Positions 44,074-52,162 of a DNA stretch of 64,000 nt are shown one piece after another (positions within the stretch are counted from its first letter, which is position 1; each line of letters opens with the position of its first letter). The stretch lies in NCBI GenBank assembly GCA_963725645.1, contig CAVRZD010000006.1, positions 1,674,001 through 1,738,000 on the forward strand, read 5' to 3'. This DNA is from JALYZC01 sp963725645. GTDB lineage: Bacteria; Actinomycetota; Thermoleophilia; Solirubrobacterales; Solirubrobacteraceae. The position numbers and the translations under genes are program-made. Below the pieces are notes generated by a model. The model was not told where the DNA came from, made no database searches, and saw nothing but the letters and a program-made list of their open reading frames with translations.

Positions 44074-44399
44074 CCGACACCGAGACGCCCGGGGTCATCG
44101 TGATCGCCCGGGTGCGCTGCCGCCCCGAGCAGCGAGCCGATCTGGTCGCGCTGCTCGAGGGGCTGCAGGAGGCGTCGCGCCGGGACGAGGGCTGCCTGCG
44201 CTACGGATTCTCGGCGACGATCGAGGACGACCATGCGTTCGTGGCCGTCGAGGAGTGGGCGAGCCGCGAGGCCCTCGCGGCGCACCTGCGCCAGCCGCAC
44301 ATCGCCGAGTTCATCCGCGACCTCCCGGCGGCGACCGACGCGCCGCCCGAGGTCTCGGCGCACGAAATCGCGGGCACTGCGCCGCTGCCGTTCGGTTAG
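44070..44399 (+). CDS. Antibiotic biosynthesis monooxygenase (ABM) domain protein
   Basis: A 109-aa single ABM (ferredoxin-like dimeric alpha-beta barrel) domain: VIVIARVRCRPEQRADLVALLEGL, RDEGCLRYGFS, FVAVEEWASREALAAHLRQPHIAEF. Members are quinol monooxygenases (YgiN-like) or small modifying enzymes; the substrate is unknown. The GTG start overlaps the oxidase stop (GTGA), so the two are coupled and may act on one substrate. Confidence 0.82.
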   Translation: MTDTETPGVIVIARVRCRPEQRADLVALLEGLQEASRRDEGCLRYGFSATIEDDHAFVAVEEWASREALAAHLRQPHIAEFIRDLPAATDAPPEVSAHEIAGTAPLPFG

Positions 44400-44472
44400 C
44401 CGGGCAACGCGGCCCAGCGACGCGCACTTATGGAAACCGGTTCGAGCCGCTAGTCCAGCGCGACCAGCCGCC

Positions 44473-44526
44473 CCGCGCGCAGGCGTCCTGAGGCCGCGCG
44501 CAGGCGAGCGGAGCCGCGCGCAGGCG
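44473..44526 (+). repeat. Three tandem copies of a ~20-bp GC-rich unit
   Basis: CCGCGCGCAGGCG occurs at 44473, 44494 and 44514, spaced 21 and 20 bp. Spacers differ. It lies in the 558-nt gap 44400-44957, which otherwise holds the small peptide gene below. A role is not evident. Confidence 0.45.
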
Positions 44527-44641
44527 AGCGTCGGAGGTGGCCGGCCGCGCGGCCGAAACGCTCAACGGAGGTCGAGCGACGAAGCCGATGCCCGCTCAGG
44601 AGGGCATGCAAGCTGAACACCCGCGGCGTCGTCACACGGGT

Positions 44642-44719
44642 TCAATCCGAAACGATCGTCGCGCCGATGCCGATGGCGATCATCGCGAACGAGATGATGA
44701 AGATGACCGTGAGACTCAT
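44642..44719 (-). CDS. 25-residue membrane peptide
   Basis: A very short frame, ATG at 44719 to TGA, encoding 25 residues: MSLTVIFIISFAMIAIG forms a single membrane helix, and the tail is short. A strong Shine-Dalgarno-like GGAAGG lies 7 nt upstream of the ATG. It is Ile-rich, unlike GC-biased chance frames here, which favour Arg/Ala/Pro. It could be a small subunit of a transporter or oxidase, or a type I toxin. I see no family match. Its leader contains competing hairpins at 44792-44820. Confidence 0.5.
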   Translation of the reverse strand: MSLTVIFIISFAMIAIGIGATIVSD

Positions 44720-44791
44720 GACATTCCTTCCTTTCACGGACATCTTCGGGGGCGCGGACGGGCGCGCCAACCGGAGGAAGCCGTCGCCTGA

Positions 44792-44820
44792 GGCGGAGAA
44801 GCCCTCCGCCCGGGGCGGAG
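44792..44820 (-). promoter_or_regulatory. Competing hairpins in the leader of the small peptide gene
   Basis: GGCGGAG (44792-44798), CTCCGCC (44804-44810) and GGCGGAG (44814-44820) are exact 7-mers. The middle one can pair with either neighbour but not both. They lie about 75-100 nt upstream of the peptide's ATG. This may be an attenuator-like switch or chance in GC-rich DNA. Confidence 0.3.
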
Positions 44821-44957
44821 AATTACGCGTCGACGAGTCCGCAGGGTCCCGTAGCGACGCAATGCTCGCTAACAACGGTTATGTAGAGTCGTTGGAGGCT
44901 GTCGGCCGCTGCTGAGGGTTCGCGGGCGATTCGGGGGTGGCGCGGTACGCTCGTCCC

Positions 44958-45944
44958 ATGGCACTCCCGGTCGAGACCTTCAAGCTCGAGGCGATCTCGC
45001 CGCGCGCCTACCAGCACCCGGCGGACCGCGCGGCCACGGCGGCGCTGCAGCGCGTCCCGTACCTCGACGACGTCGTCCGCCGGCTGATCGGCCTCGGCTA
45101 CGAGCGCGCGCTGCGCGCGGTGTCGCTCGGCGGCGCGGTGCGCCTCGGCCAGCACCAGCTCCCGGGCGTCTGGGTCCTGCACCGCGAGGTGTTCCACGTG
45201 CTCGACCTCGACGATGCCGTCCCGGACCTCTACCTGACCCAGTTCCCGCTCGCCAATGCGTTCACGATCGGATCGGACAAGCCGATCGTCCTGCTCAACT
45301 CCGAGCTGCTGCACCTCATGGACGACAGCGGCCGCCGCGCCGTCCTCGCCCACGAGGCGGCCCACGTGCACTCCGACCACGTCCTCTACCAGACGGCGCT
45401 GCTGATCCTGGTGCGGCTCGGCACGTCGCGGCTGCCGGCGCTCGCCGGCCTGCCGCTGCTGGCGATCCGGCTCGCGCTGCTCGAGTGGTTCCGCGCCGCC
45501 GAGCTGAGCTGCGACCGCGCAGCCGCGCTCGTCACGCGCGACACCACCGCCGTCTGCCGCTCGCTGATGGTGCTCTCGGCCGGCGCGGCGGCCGACGAGC
45601 TCAACCTCGACGCCTTCATGGCGCAGGCCGCCGAGTACGAGGAGGACGCCAGGGGCCTCGACCGCCTGACCAAGCTCGTCAACGACATGAACCTCACCCA
45701 CCCCATGCCCGTGCGCCGGGCGCGCGCGCTGATCGACTTCGTGCGCTCCGGCGAGTACGACCGGATCGTCGGCGGCGAGTACCCGCGCCGCGGTCAGGAG
45801 CCGCCGCTCAGGGACGAGGCCGACAGCGCGGCCGCGCACTACGGGGACCGCGTCACCGGCGCGTTCCAGCAGGCCGGCTCGTCGATCGCCGAGATCGGCG
45901 AGCAGCTGCGCGACTGGCTCAGCCGCGCAGGCGGATCAGCGTGA
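44958..45944 (+). CDS. M48-family zinc metalloprotease
   Basis: A 328-aa protein of the M48 (HtpX/Ste24-like) type. The zinc motif is LAHEAAHVHSDH (HExxH) and the third ligand Glu is in AAELSCDRAA. There are hydrophobic stretches near ~150-180, so it is probably membrane-associated. The N-terminal region (QLPGVWVLHREVFHVLDL, NAFTIGSDKPIVLLNSELL) is typical. ATG at 44958 has TACGCT (44946-44951) 6 nt upstream, so it is a leaderless candidate. Its 3' end overlaps the convergent O-methyltransferase gene by 26 nt. Confidence 0.88.
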   Translation: MALPVETFKLEAISPRAYQHPADRAATAALQRVPYLDDVVRRLIGLGYERALRAVSLGGAVRLGQHQLPGVWVLHREVFHVLDLDDAVPDLYLTQFPLANAFTIGSDKPIVLLNSELLHLMDDSGRRAVLAHEAAHVHSDHVLYQTALLILVRLGTSRLPALAGLPLLAIRLALLEWFRAAELSCDRAAALVTRDTTAVCRSLMVLSAGAAADELNLDAFMAQAAEYEEDARGLDRLTKLVNDMNLTHPMPVRRARALIDFVRSGEYDRIVGGEYPRRGQEPPLRDEADSAAAHYGDRVTGAFQQAGSSIAEIGEQLRDWLSRAGGSA

Positions 45945-46566
45945 TCCCGTCCCGCACGCTCAGCATCACGCACACCACCCGCTCGTCCTCGCGCACCCGG
46001 TCGTTGAACTCCCGCAGGGCCACGGCGGCATCGGACTGGTCCTCCTCCCCGGCCACGTTCCCGCTCCACAGGGTGTTGTCGACCGCGATCAGTCCCCGCT
46101 CGGCGAGCTTGGGCACGACGGCCTCGTAGTAGTTGACGTAATTCTGCTTGTCCGCGTCGATGAACACGAGGTCGAACGGCCCGTCGAGCGCCGTGACGGA
46201 CTCGAGCGCCGGGCCCCGGCGCAGCTCGATGCGGTCGGCGTACGGCGACGCGTCGATGTGGCGCTGCGCGAAGTCGGCGTGCTCGTCGCTGAGCTCGCAT
46301 GTGACGATCCGCCCGCCGGGCGGCAGCGCGGCCGCCATCGATAGGGCCGAGTACCCGCTGTATGTGCCCAGCTCCACGACGAGCTGCGGGCTGGCCGCCC
46401 ACACGAGCGCCTCGAGGAGGCGGCCCTCCACGGTGCCCGTGAGCATCTGCGGGGCGTTCAGCGTCGCCCGCGTCTCCTCCGCCAGCGCCGCCAGGTGCGG
46501 CTCCGGCGGCGTCGTGTGCGCCTCGATATAGGCCTCGAGTTGCTCGCTGGCCAGGATCGGCGACAT
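45919..46566 (-). CDS. SAM-dependent O-methyltransferase (class I, catechol/CoA type)
   Basis: A 215-aa Methyltransf_3-family enzyme. The SAM loop is VVELGTYSGYSALSMAAALP, the acidic motif FDLVFIDADKQNYVNYYE binds metal and the next ligand region is DNTLWSGNVA. These enzymes methylate catechol-like hydroxyls using a divalent metal. ATG at 46566 overlaps the TGA of the upstream membrane protein gene (TGATG). The gene converges with and overlaps the M48 protease. Confidence 0.88.
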   Translation of the reverse strand: MSPILASEQLEAYIEAHTTPPEPHLAALAEETRATLNAPQMLTGTVEGRLLEALVWAASPQLVVELGTYSGYSALSMAAALPPGGRIVTCELSDEHADFAQRHIDASPYADRIELRRGPALESVTALDGPFDLVFIDADKQNYVNYYEAVVPKLAERGLIAVDNTLWSGNVAGEEDQSDAAVALREFNDRVREDERVVCVMLSVRDGITLIRLRG

Positions 46567-46952
46567 CAGCGCCGGCGGCTGAGGGCGGCGAACCCGATCG
46601 TCATCGCGAGGTTGCCCGCGCCCGCGAGCCACAGGCCCTGGCGCGCGCCGGGCCGCGAGAACCCGGGCGAGCGCGACCACAGGATGTCGGTGAGCAGCTC
46701 GGTGCCGCGCAGCCACGCGAGCGCCCACCAGTCGCGACTCTCGCCGCGCCGCGCCGCCACCAGGTGCGCGGCCGCGAAGGTCAGCCAGATGGGCGCGCAG
46801 CGACGGAACAGCTCCTCCGCCTCGGGCGTGGGCTCGTCGTGCCCCAGCACCCGCAGCGTCGCGCTCGGCGCGAGCAGCGCGCCGGTGCCAAGGGCGAGAT
46901 CGAACGCAATCATCGCCCGATTGGTGCGCTCCATCTGCTCGGCCAGTCCCAT
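46566..46952 (-). CDS. Small membrane protein of unknown function
   Basis: A 128-aa protein with about four hydrophobic segments (MIAFDLALGTGALLAP, APIWLTFAAAHLVA, LLTDILW, LAGAGNLAMTIGFAAL). I do not recognise a family. ATG at 46952 has TATGCT (reverse, 46967-46962) 9 nt upstream. It is the first gene of a two-gene operon with the O-methyltransferase and is divergent from the 203-aa protein. Confidence 0.7.
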   Translation of the reverse strand: MGLAEQMERTNRAMIAFDLALGTGALLAPSATLRVLGHDEPTPEAEELFRRCAPIWLTFAAAHLVAARRGESRDWWALAWLRGTELLTDILWSRSPGFSRPGARQGLWLAGAGNLAMTIGFAALSRRR

Positions 46953-46995
46953 CGCCGCGCGAGCATATAGACCGCCGCCGTAGACTTCCCGCACG

Positions 46996-47607
46996 ATGGC
47001 TCCCAAGCAGCGTCAGATCCGCATCGAGCAGCGCGGCGGCCTCGCGGCGATGCAGGACCTCGAGTCGCGTTCGGACGACGAGCTCGAGCGCGAGACCCGC
47101 AACCGCGCGGCCGCCCGCGCGATTCTCGGCGCCCGCGCCGCGGACCGCTACGACGCTCAGGCGGCGCGGCAGTACTTCAAGCAGGCCATCGCCGCCGCCC
47201 GACCGCAGGAGCGCATGCAGCTCCGGCGGATGGCGGACGCGTCGCTCGCTCTCGCCGAGCGGCGGGCCGGCGACCTCAAGGACGCGGTCGAGAAGCTCGG
47301 CCAGGAGGCTCCGGGGCGCCGCCAGCTCCTGGCGCTCCAGTTCATGGGCCTGGTCGCCCCGCCCGCGGGGGCGGGAATCCTGCTGCGGATCCGCGGCATC
47401 CTGATCCTGATCGTCGTCGTGCTGGGACTCCTCGCCCTCGGGCTCGGCCTGGTCGAGCTCGTCTCCCTGCCGTTCGGCGGCGTGTCGCTCGGCGGCGGCG
47501 TGCTGCTCGGCTTCCTCGTCGTGGCCGCGGCGCTCGGGGTGATGGCCCTGCTCGGGCGCCGGCGCCAGCAGAAGGCGCGCGCCGAGCGGGCTGCGGCAAG
47601 CTCCTAG
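46996..47607 (+). CDS. Helical membrane-anchored protein of unknown function
   Basis: A 203-aa protein. The N-terminal ~120 residues are charged, helical and probably cytoplasmic (DDELERETRNRAAARAILGARAADRY, DASLALAERRAGDLKDAVEKL). Two membrane helices follow (IRGILILIVVVLGLLALGLGLVE and VLLGFLVVAAALGVMALL), then a basic tail. No family recognised. ATG at 46996 has TAGACT (46981-46986) 9 nt upstream. Confidence 0.7.
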   Translation: MAPKQRQIRIEQRGGLAAMQDLESRSDDELERETRNRAAARAILGARAADRYDAQAARQYFKQAIAAARPQERMQLRRMADASLALAERRAGDLKDAVEKLGQEAPGRRQLLALQFMGLVAPPAGAGILLRIRGILILIVVVLGLLALGLGLVELVSLPFGGVSLGGGVLLGFLVVAAALGVMALLGRRRQQKARAERAAASS

Positions 47608-47614
47608 CCGGACC

Positions 47615-48331
47615 GTGTGCGGACGCTACACCCTCGCCGGGCCGGATCCCTCCGTCCTGCGGGCGCGCTTCCCGCTCGGGGAGTCGCTGCAGATCGAGCG
47701 CCGCTACAACGTCGCCCCCGGCGACGACGTCGTCGGGGTGATCCGGCGGCGCGAGCACGAACCCGAGGGCACGCTCCTGCGCTGGGGCCTGGTGCCGCAC
47801 TGGGCCAAGGACGCGAAGGTGGGCTATCGCACTATCAACGCACGCGCCGAATCGATCGACGAACGCCCGGCCTTCGCCCGCGCGTTCGAGCGCCATCGCT
47901 GCCTGATCGTCGCCGACGGCTTCTATGAGTGGCGCAAGCTGGACGACTCGCCGCGGCCGCCGAAGCAGCCGTACTGGGTGAGCCTGCCGGGCGGCGACCC
48001 GTTCGCGTTCGCCGGACTGTGGGCCGCCTGGCGCACCCCGGAGGACACGTGGCTGCGGTCCTGCACGATCGTCACCACGGTGCCGAACGAGACGCTGGCC
48101 CCGATCCACGACCGCATGCCGGTGATCCTGCCGGCCGAGGCGGAGGCGGCCTGGCTGGACCCCGCGAGCGACCCGGACCGGTTGCGCGAGCTGCTGCGAC
48201 CGCTCCCCGACGAGCTGACTGCGGTCCGGGCGGTCGGCGACGCCGTCAACGACGCGCACTACGACGGTCCCGCCTGCCTGGACCCGCCGGCCGGCGACCG
48301 GCCGGCCGACCCGGCGGCGCGGCTGTTCTAG
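47615..48331 (+). CDS. SRAP-family protein (YedK/HMCES)
   Basis: A 238-aa SOS response-associated peptidase family protein. It begins MCGRYTL, so Cys2 becomes N-terminal after Met removal and can crosslink to abasic sites in single-stranded DNA. Conserved RYNVAPG, LLRWGLVPHWAK, NARAESIDERPAF, ADGFYEW and IHDRMPVIL (active-site His) are all present. GTG at 47615 is fixed by the need for Cys2. It lies 7 nt after the previous gene and may be read from it. Confidence 0.93.
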   Translation: MCGRYTLAGPDPSVLRARFPLGESLQIERRYNVAPGDDVVGVIRRREHEPEGTLLRWGLVPHWAKDAKVGYRTINARAESIDERPAFARAFERHRCLIVADGFYEWRKLDDSPRPPKQPYWVSLPGGDPFAFAGLWAAWRTPEDTWLRSCTIVTTVPNETLAPIHDRMPVILPAEAEAAWLDPASDPDRLRELLRPLPDELTAVRAVGDAVNDAHYDGPACLDPPAGDRPADPAARLF

Positions 48332-49039
48332 CTACTTCTTCTTGACCTGGACGACGCGCATCGCGTTGATCACGACGGGCTGCAGCGGCTGATCGGTGTT
48401 GGGGTTGGTGGGCAGCACCGCGATCCGGTCGGCGGTGTCCATGCCCGCGGTCACCCGGCCCACCAGCGCGTACTCCGGGTTGAGCTGGGCGTCGGGGCCG
48501 GTGACGATGAAGAACTGGCTGCCCGCGGTGCCGGCGTCCTCGATCTCCTGCTTGGCCATCGCGACCACGCCGCGGGTGTAGTGCAGGTCGCCGGGCGGCG
48601 CTTCGACGGTCTTGTAGCCGGGCCCGCCGGTGCCGTCGCCCCGCGGGTCGCCACCCTGGATGAGGTCGCCGGGGACGACGCGGTGAAACGTCAGGCCGTC
48701 GTAGAACCCCAGCCGCGCCAGCGACGCGAACGACGATGCCGTCTTCGGCGCGCGCTTGACGTCGAGAGTGATCGTGAACGCGCCGCAGCTCGTGGTGACG
48801 TTGACCAGCCAGGTCGCGCCGGCGTCCAGGCGCGCCGTCGGCGCCGGGAGCCGTTCGCTGCGTCGGGCCGTCGGCGCGCGAACCCGCTTGCAGGTGACGG
48901 GCCTCGGCTGCGGCGCCGCCGCGGTGCCGGTCCTCGAGGTCGCCGTCGTCCTGCTGGTGCCCTCCTTGTCGGCTCCGCATCCCGCGGTTCCGACGAGGGC
49001 GAGCATCACGGCGAGCGCGGGCGCGAGGGGTCGCGACAC
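48332..49039 (-). CDS. Peptidyl-prolyl isomerase (cyclophilin type), lipoprotein
   Basis: A 235-aa exported cyclophilin. The N-terminus is a lipoprotein signal with lipobox LVGTAGC, then a Thr/Arg-rich linker. The cyclophilin domain (~80-235) has FYDGLTFHRVVPGDLIQGGDPRGDG, AMAKQEIEDAGTAGSQFFI and YALVGRV. It likely folds secreted proteins at the outer face of the membrane. GTG at 49039 has TATCCT (reverse, 49053-49048) 8 nt upstream, overlapping the -10 of the divergent HAD gene. Confidence 0.9.
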   Translation of the reverse strand: MSRPLAPALAVMLALVGTAGCGADKEGTSRTTATSRTGTAAAPQPRPVTCKRVRAPTARRSERLPAPTARLDAGATWLVNVTTSCGAFTITLDVKRAPKTASSFASLARLGFYDGLTFHRVVPGDLIQGGDPRGDGTGGPGYKTVEAPPGDLHYTRGVVAMAKQEIEDAGTAGSQFFIVTGPDAQLNPEYALVGRVTAGMDTADRIAVLPTNPNTDQPLQPVVINAMRVVQVKKK

Positions 49040-49047
49040 GGCGGCGA

Positions 49048-49055
49048 AGGATAAT
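49048..49055. promoter_or_regulatory. Overlapping two-way -10 element
   Basis: Forward GATAAT (49050-49055) and reverse TATCCT (49053-49048) overlap by four bases, and each ends 8 nt from a GTG start (49064 forward, 49039 reverse). Confidence 0.6.
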
Positions 49056-49063
49056 CAGCCGCC

Positions 49064-49876
49064 GTGCCCCTTTCGCCGCTTCTCCGCCGCTACGACCACG
49101 CCCTGCTCGACCTCGACGGCTGCGTGTGGGTCGGCGACGAGCCGACGGCGCGGGCCGTGGAGGCCGTGACCGCGCTGCGCCGGGCCGGAAAGGGCCTCGC
49201 GTTCGTGACCAACGACTCGCGCGTGAGCAGCGAGGACCTCGTGCGCAAGCTGTGGGGCCAGGGCTTCCAGGCGTCACTCGAGGAGGTCGTGACCGTCGGG
49301 GGTGCGCTGCAGCACCTGCTCGCGGAGCGGGCCGACCGGCTGCGCAACGCGTTCGTGATCGGCTCGGACTCGATTGCCGAGCACGTCGAGGACGCGGGCC
49401 TGCGCGTGGCCAACGGGACCGAGTTCGCCACCCGTGCCGACGTCGTCGTCGTCGGGCTCGACGTGCAATTCGATTACTCGCAGCTGCGCACGGCGGTCCA
49501 GGCCCTCGACCGCGGTGCGGAACTCGTGGCCACCGGACGCGATCCCACGCTCCCGATGCCCGACGGCCCCTGGCCCGGCACCGGATCGATCCTGGCGGCG
49601 CTGGAGTACGCCAGCGGTCGGCGCGCCGCGACGGTCGGCAAACCCGACCCCCAGCTCTTCAACACCGCGCTGGACCGCCTCGGCGAGGGGCGGGCGCTCG
49701 TGGTGGGCGATCGCCTGGATACCGATCTCGCGGGCGCTGCGGCGGCCGGCCTGGACGCCGCGATCGTCCTGACCGGTGCCGCCGCGCGCGACGAGGCGGA
49801 GGCGGCGAAGGATCCCGCGCCGGTCGCCGTCGCCGACACGCTCGCGACGCTGGTGCTCGACGGGGTCCCGGCGTGA
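49064..49876 (+). CDS. HAD-IIA family phosphatase (NagD/PGP-like)
   Basis: A 270-aa HAD-IIA hydrolase. The nucleophile motif is LLDLDGCVWVG, motif II is FVTNDSR, then VGKPDPQLF (Lys) and VVGDRLDTDLAGA (acidic motif). It dephosphorylates small phosphorylated metabolites such as nucleotides or glycolate-2-phosphate. The next gene starts on its stop codon (GTGA). Confidence 0.9.
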   Translation: MPLSPLLRRYDHALLDLDGCVWVGDEPTARAVEAVTALRRAGKGLAFVTNDSRVSSEDLVRKLWGQGFQASLEEVVTVGGALQHLLAERADRLRNAFVIGSDSIAEHVEDAGLRVANGTEFATRADVVVVGLDVQFDYSQLRTAVQALDRGAELVATGRDPTLPMPDGPWPGTGSILAALEYASGRRAATVGKPDPQLFNTALDRLGEGRALVVGDRLDTDLAGAAAAGLDAAIVLTGAAARDEAEAAKDPAPVAVADTLATLVLDGVPA

Positions 49877-50154
49877 GGCGGCGGACGCACCACAAGCACT
49901 CCAGCCGCAAGGGCTACCGCCGGCTGCTCGACCGCCTCGCCGACCACGAGGCCGTGCACCGCGTGGCCACGGGCCGGGTGAAGCCGCGAATGGGTTCGGG
50001 CCGCCCGGTCGCGCCCATCTCCAAGGTGCGCCGCGTCGAGTCCGGGCTGTCGATCACGATCAACGCCGACGGTGCCGTGATCGACGCCTACGTCATCACC
50101 GACCGGCCTGCGGAGGTCGAGGCGTACCTGCGCGACAGCGGGCTGGCGCGCTAG
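49873..50154 (+). CDS. Small basic protein (DUF2103-like)
   Basis: A 93-aa protein with a basic, His-rich start (RRRTHHKHSSRKGYRRLLDRL) that resembles the DUF2103 predicted metal-binding family, then a short beta region (LSITINADGAVIDAYVIT). The function is unknown. It overlaps the HAD gene stop by 4 nt, so the two are coupled, and its end overlaps the convergent VOC gene by 4 nt. Confidence 0.65.
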   Translation: MRRRTHHKHSSRKGYRRLLDRLADHEAVHRVATGRVKPRMGSGRPVAPISKVRRVESGLSITINADGAVIDAYVITDRPAEVEAYLRDSGLAR

Positions 50155-50522
50155 AGCCTCCACGGCGGGTTCAATCGGTTCTCCCCCGCGGTGTAAAGGA
50201 ACAGGACGTTGCCGTCGGGGTCGCGCAGGGTCGCCTCCCGCCACAGCCACGGCTGGTCGGTCGGATCCAGGTCGAACGCGAGGCCTCGGGCCTGCAGCGC
50301 GGCCACGGTCGCGTCCACGTCGTCGCACTCGAAGTGGACCGTGGTGGTCGGCTCCGCCACCGCGTCCACGCGATGCAGCGAGAGCGTGGCGTCACCGGCG
50401 GGCGCGACGAAGCGGGCGTAATCGGGGTAGCTGGCGACGATCTGGCGCAGCCCCAGCTGCGCGTAGAACTCCACCGATCGCTCGACGTCGGTTGCACCGA
50501 GGGTTACGTGGTTGAGCCGCAC
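50151..50522 (-). CDS. VOC-family (glyoxalase/dioxygenase-like) protein
   Basis: A 123-aa protein with the two beta-alpha-beta-beta-beta units of the vicinal oxygen chelate fold: LNHVTLGATDVERSVEFYAQLGL (metal His), then TTVHFECDDVDATVAAL and LRDPDGNVLFLY (metal Glu position occupied by Asn/Phe region, so metal binding is uncertain). GTG at 50522 has TACCCT (reverse, 50538-50533) 10 nt upstream. Confidence 0.82.
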   Translation of the reverse strand: MRLNHVTLGATDVERSVEFYAQLGLRQIVASYPDYARFVAPAGDATLSLHRVDAVAEPTTTVHFECDDVDATVAALQARGLAFDLDPTDQPWLWREATLRDPDGNVLFLYTAGENRLNPPWRL

Positions 50523-50532
50523 GGTGCCCGCC

Positions 50533-50542
50533 AGGGTACGGT
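50533..50542. promoter_or_regulatory. Overlapping two-way -10 element
   Basis: Forward TACGGT (50537-50542) and reverse TACCCT (50538-50533) share the central TA. The starts are 9 nt (forward ATG, 50552) and 10 nt (reverse GTG, 50522) away. Confidence 0.55.
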
Positions 50543-50551
50543 GTCGCCGCC

Positions 50552-51427
50552 ATGGATCGCACGATCGCCCTCGTCGTCAACCCCAACGCCGGCGGAGGCC
50601 GCGCGGCCGAGGCGCTGCCCGTGGTCGAGGCGACGCTGACGCGCCTCGGGCTGCCGTTTCACACCGAGCGCACCACGTCGCTCGAGCATGCCAAGGAGCT
50701 GGCGCGTGCCGCCGTCGAGGCCGACGAGACCGTGGCGGCGCTCAGCGGCGACGGGCTGATCGGCAAGGTCGCTGGAGCGCTGGCCGGGACCGGCGGCGTC
50801 CTCGCCGTGCTCCCCGGGGGACGTGGCAACGACCTCGCGCGGGCGCTGGGCATCCCCCACGACCCCGAGGCGGCCGCCCAGGTGCTCGCGGCCGGGCGTA
50901 TCCGCGAGCTCGACCTCGGCGAGGTCGACGGGCGGCCGTACATCGGCATTGCCTCGTGCGGCTTCGATTCGGAGGCGAACCGGATCGCCAACGAGGCCCC
51001 TCCGGCCCTGGGCAACCTCGTGTACGCCTACGGCGCGCTGCGCGCGCTGGCGGCCTGGAAGCCGGCGCGCTTCGACCTCGAGCTCGACGGCCGCGGGCTG
51101 TCCTTCAGCGGCTACAGCGTGGCGGTCGCGAACTCGCCCCGCTACGGCGGCGGCATGCACATGGCTCCGAACGCCGAGCTCGACGACGGCCTGTTCGACG
51201 TGGTGATGAGCGGAAAGGCGCCCAAGCGCCGGTTCCTCACCGCGCTCCCGAAGGTGTTCGAGGGCACCCACGTCGACCTGCCCTCGGTCCACGTCGAGCG
51301 CGCCCGGGAGGTGCGGATCGCCGCCGACCGGCCGTTCACCGTCTACGCCGACGGCGACCCGATCGGCGACCTGCCCGTCACGGTGCGGGTGCGCCCGCGC
51401 GCGGTGCGCGTGCTCGTGCCGGCATGA
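50552..51427 (+). CDS. Diacylglycerol kinase-family lipid kinase
   Basis: A 291-aa DAGK-catalytic protein of the YegS/DgkB type. It has VVNPNAGGGRA, the nucleotide loop LSGDGLIGKV (GGDGT-like, with Ser and Leu variants), PGGRGNDLARALGI and a C-terminal beta domain with YGGGMHMAPNAELDDGLFDV. It phosphorylates diacylglycerol or a related lipid. ATG at 50552 has TACGGT 9 nt upstream. It is coupled to the methyltransferase by an ATGA overlap. Confidence 0.9.
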   Translation: MDRTIALVVNPNAGGGRAAEALPVVEATLTRLGLPFHTERTTSLEHAKELARAAVEADETVAALSGDGLIGKVAGALAGTGGVLAVLPGGRGNDLARALGIPHDPEAAAQVLAAGRIRELDLGEVDGRPYIGIASCGFDSEANRIANEAPPALGNLVYAYGALRALAAWKPARFDLELDGRGLSFSGYSVAVANSPRYGGGMHMAPNAELDDGLFDVVMSGKAPKRRFLTALPKVFEGTHVDLPSVHVERAREVRIAADRPFTVYADGDPIGDLPVTVRVRPRAVRVLVPA

Positions 51428-52155
51428 CCGGGGACGCCGAGGTCGTCGTATGGCATGACCTGGAGTGCGGCGGGTACGGCGCCGACCTGTCGCTGTGGCG
51501 CGAGCTGGCCACAGCGGCCGGCGGTCCCGTGCTGGACGTTGGCGCGGGCACCGGTCGGGTGGCGCTGGACCTCGCGCGGCGCGGGCATGACGTCGTCGCG
51601 CTCGACCGCGACGCGGAGCTGCTCGCGGCGCTGGAGGCGCGCGCGCGGGCCGAGGACCTGGACGTCGCCACGCTGTGCGCCGACGCGCGCGCCTTCGACG
51701 CGGGCCGCCGCTTCGCGGTCTGCGTGGTTCCGATGCAGACGATCCAGCTCCTGGGCGGACCGGACGGCCGCGCGCGCTGCCTGGCGTGCGTGCGCGCCCA
51801 CCTCGAGCCCGGCGGTCGGCTGGCGGCGGCGCTGGCCGACCCGCTCGAGGGCTTCGACGGCGACGTGCTCGCGCTGCCGCTGCCCGACATGGGCGAGCAC
51901 GACGGCTGGGTGTACTCCTCCCAACCAATCGCCCTGCACCGCGAGAACGGCTCGACGGTGATCGAGCGCACGCGGCAGCGCGTGGCGCCGGACGGCGCGC
52001 GCACCGAGGCCACGGACCTCGTGCGACTCGACGACCTCGAGGCCGCGCAGCTGGAGCGCGAGGCGAGCACGCAAGGGCTGCGCGTGCTCCCCCGCCGCCG
52101 GGTTCCGGCGACGGAGGAGCACGTGGGCAGCGAGGTCGTGCTGCTGGAGGCGTGA
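51424..52155 (+). CDS. SAM-dependent methyltransferase
   Basis: A 243-aa class I methyltransferase. The SAM motif is VLDVGAGTGRVALDLARRGHDVVALD, then LCADARAF and VVPMQTIQLL. No feature of the C-terminal half reveals a substrate. ATG at 51424 overlaps the lipid kinase stop (ATGA). Confidence 0.85.
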   Translation: MTGDAEVVVWHDLECGGYGADLSLWRELATAAGGPVLDVGAGTGRVALDLARRGHDVVALDRDAELLAALEARARAEDLDVATLCADARAFDAGRRFAVCVVPMQTIQLLGGPDGRARCLACVRAHLEPGGRLAAALADPLEGFDGDVLALPLPDMGEHDGWVYSSQPIALHRENGSTVIERTRQRVAPDGARTEATDLVRLDDLEAAQLEREASTQGLRVLPRRRVPATEEHVGSEVVLLEA

Positions 52156-52162
52156 GGCGGCG

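Noticed and set aside
44430..44445. GGTTCGAGCC resembling a tRNA T-arm
   Set aside because: No matching acceptor, D or anticodon arms can be drawn around it.
44473..44526. Tandem GC-rich repeats as a CRISPR-like array or iteron origin
   Set aside because: Only three short copies with 7-8 bp gaps, no cas genes and no replication gene nearby.
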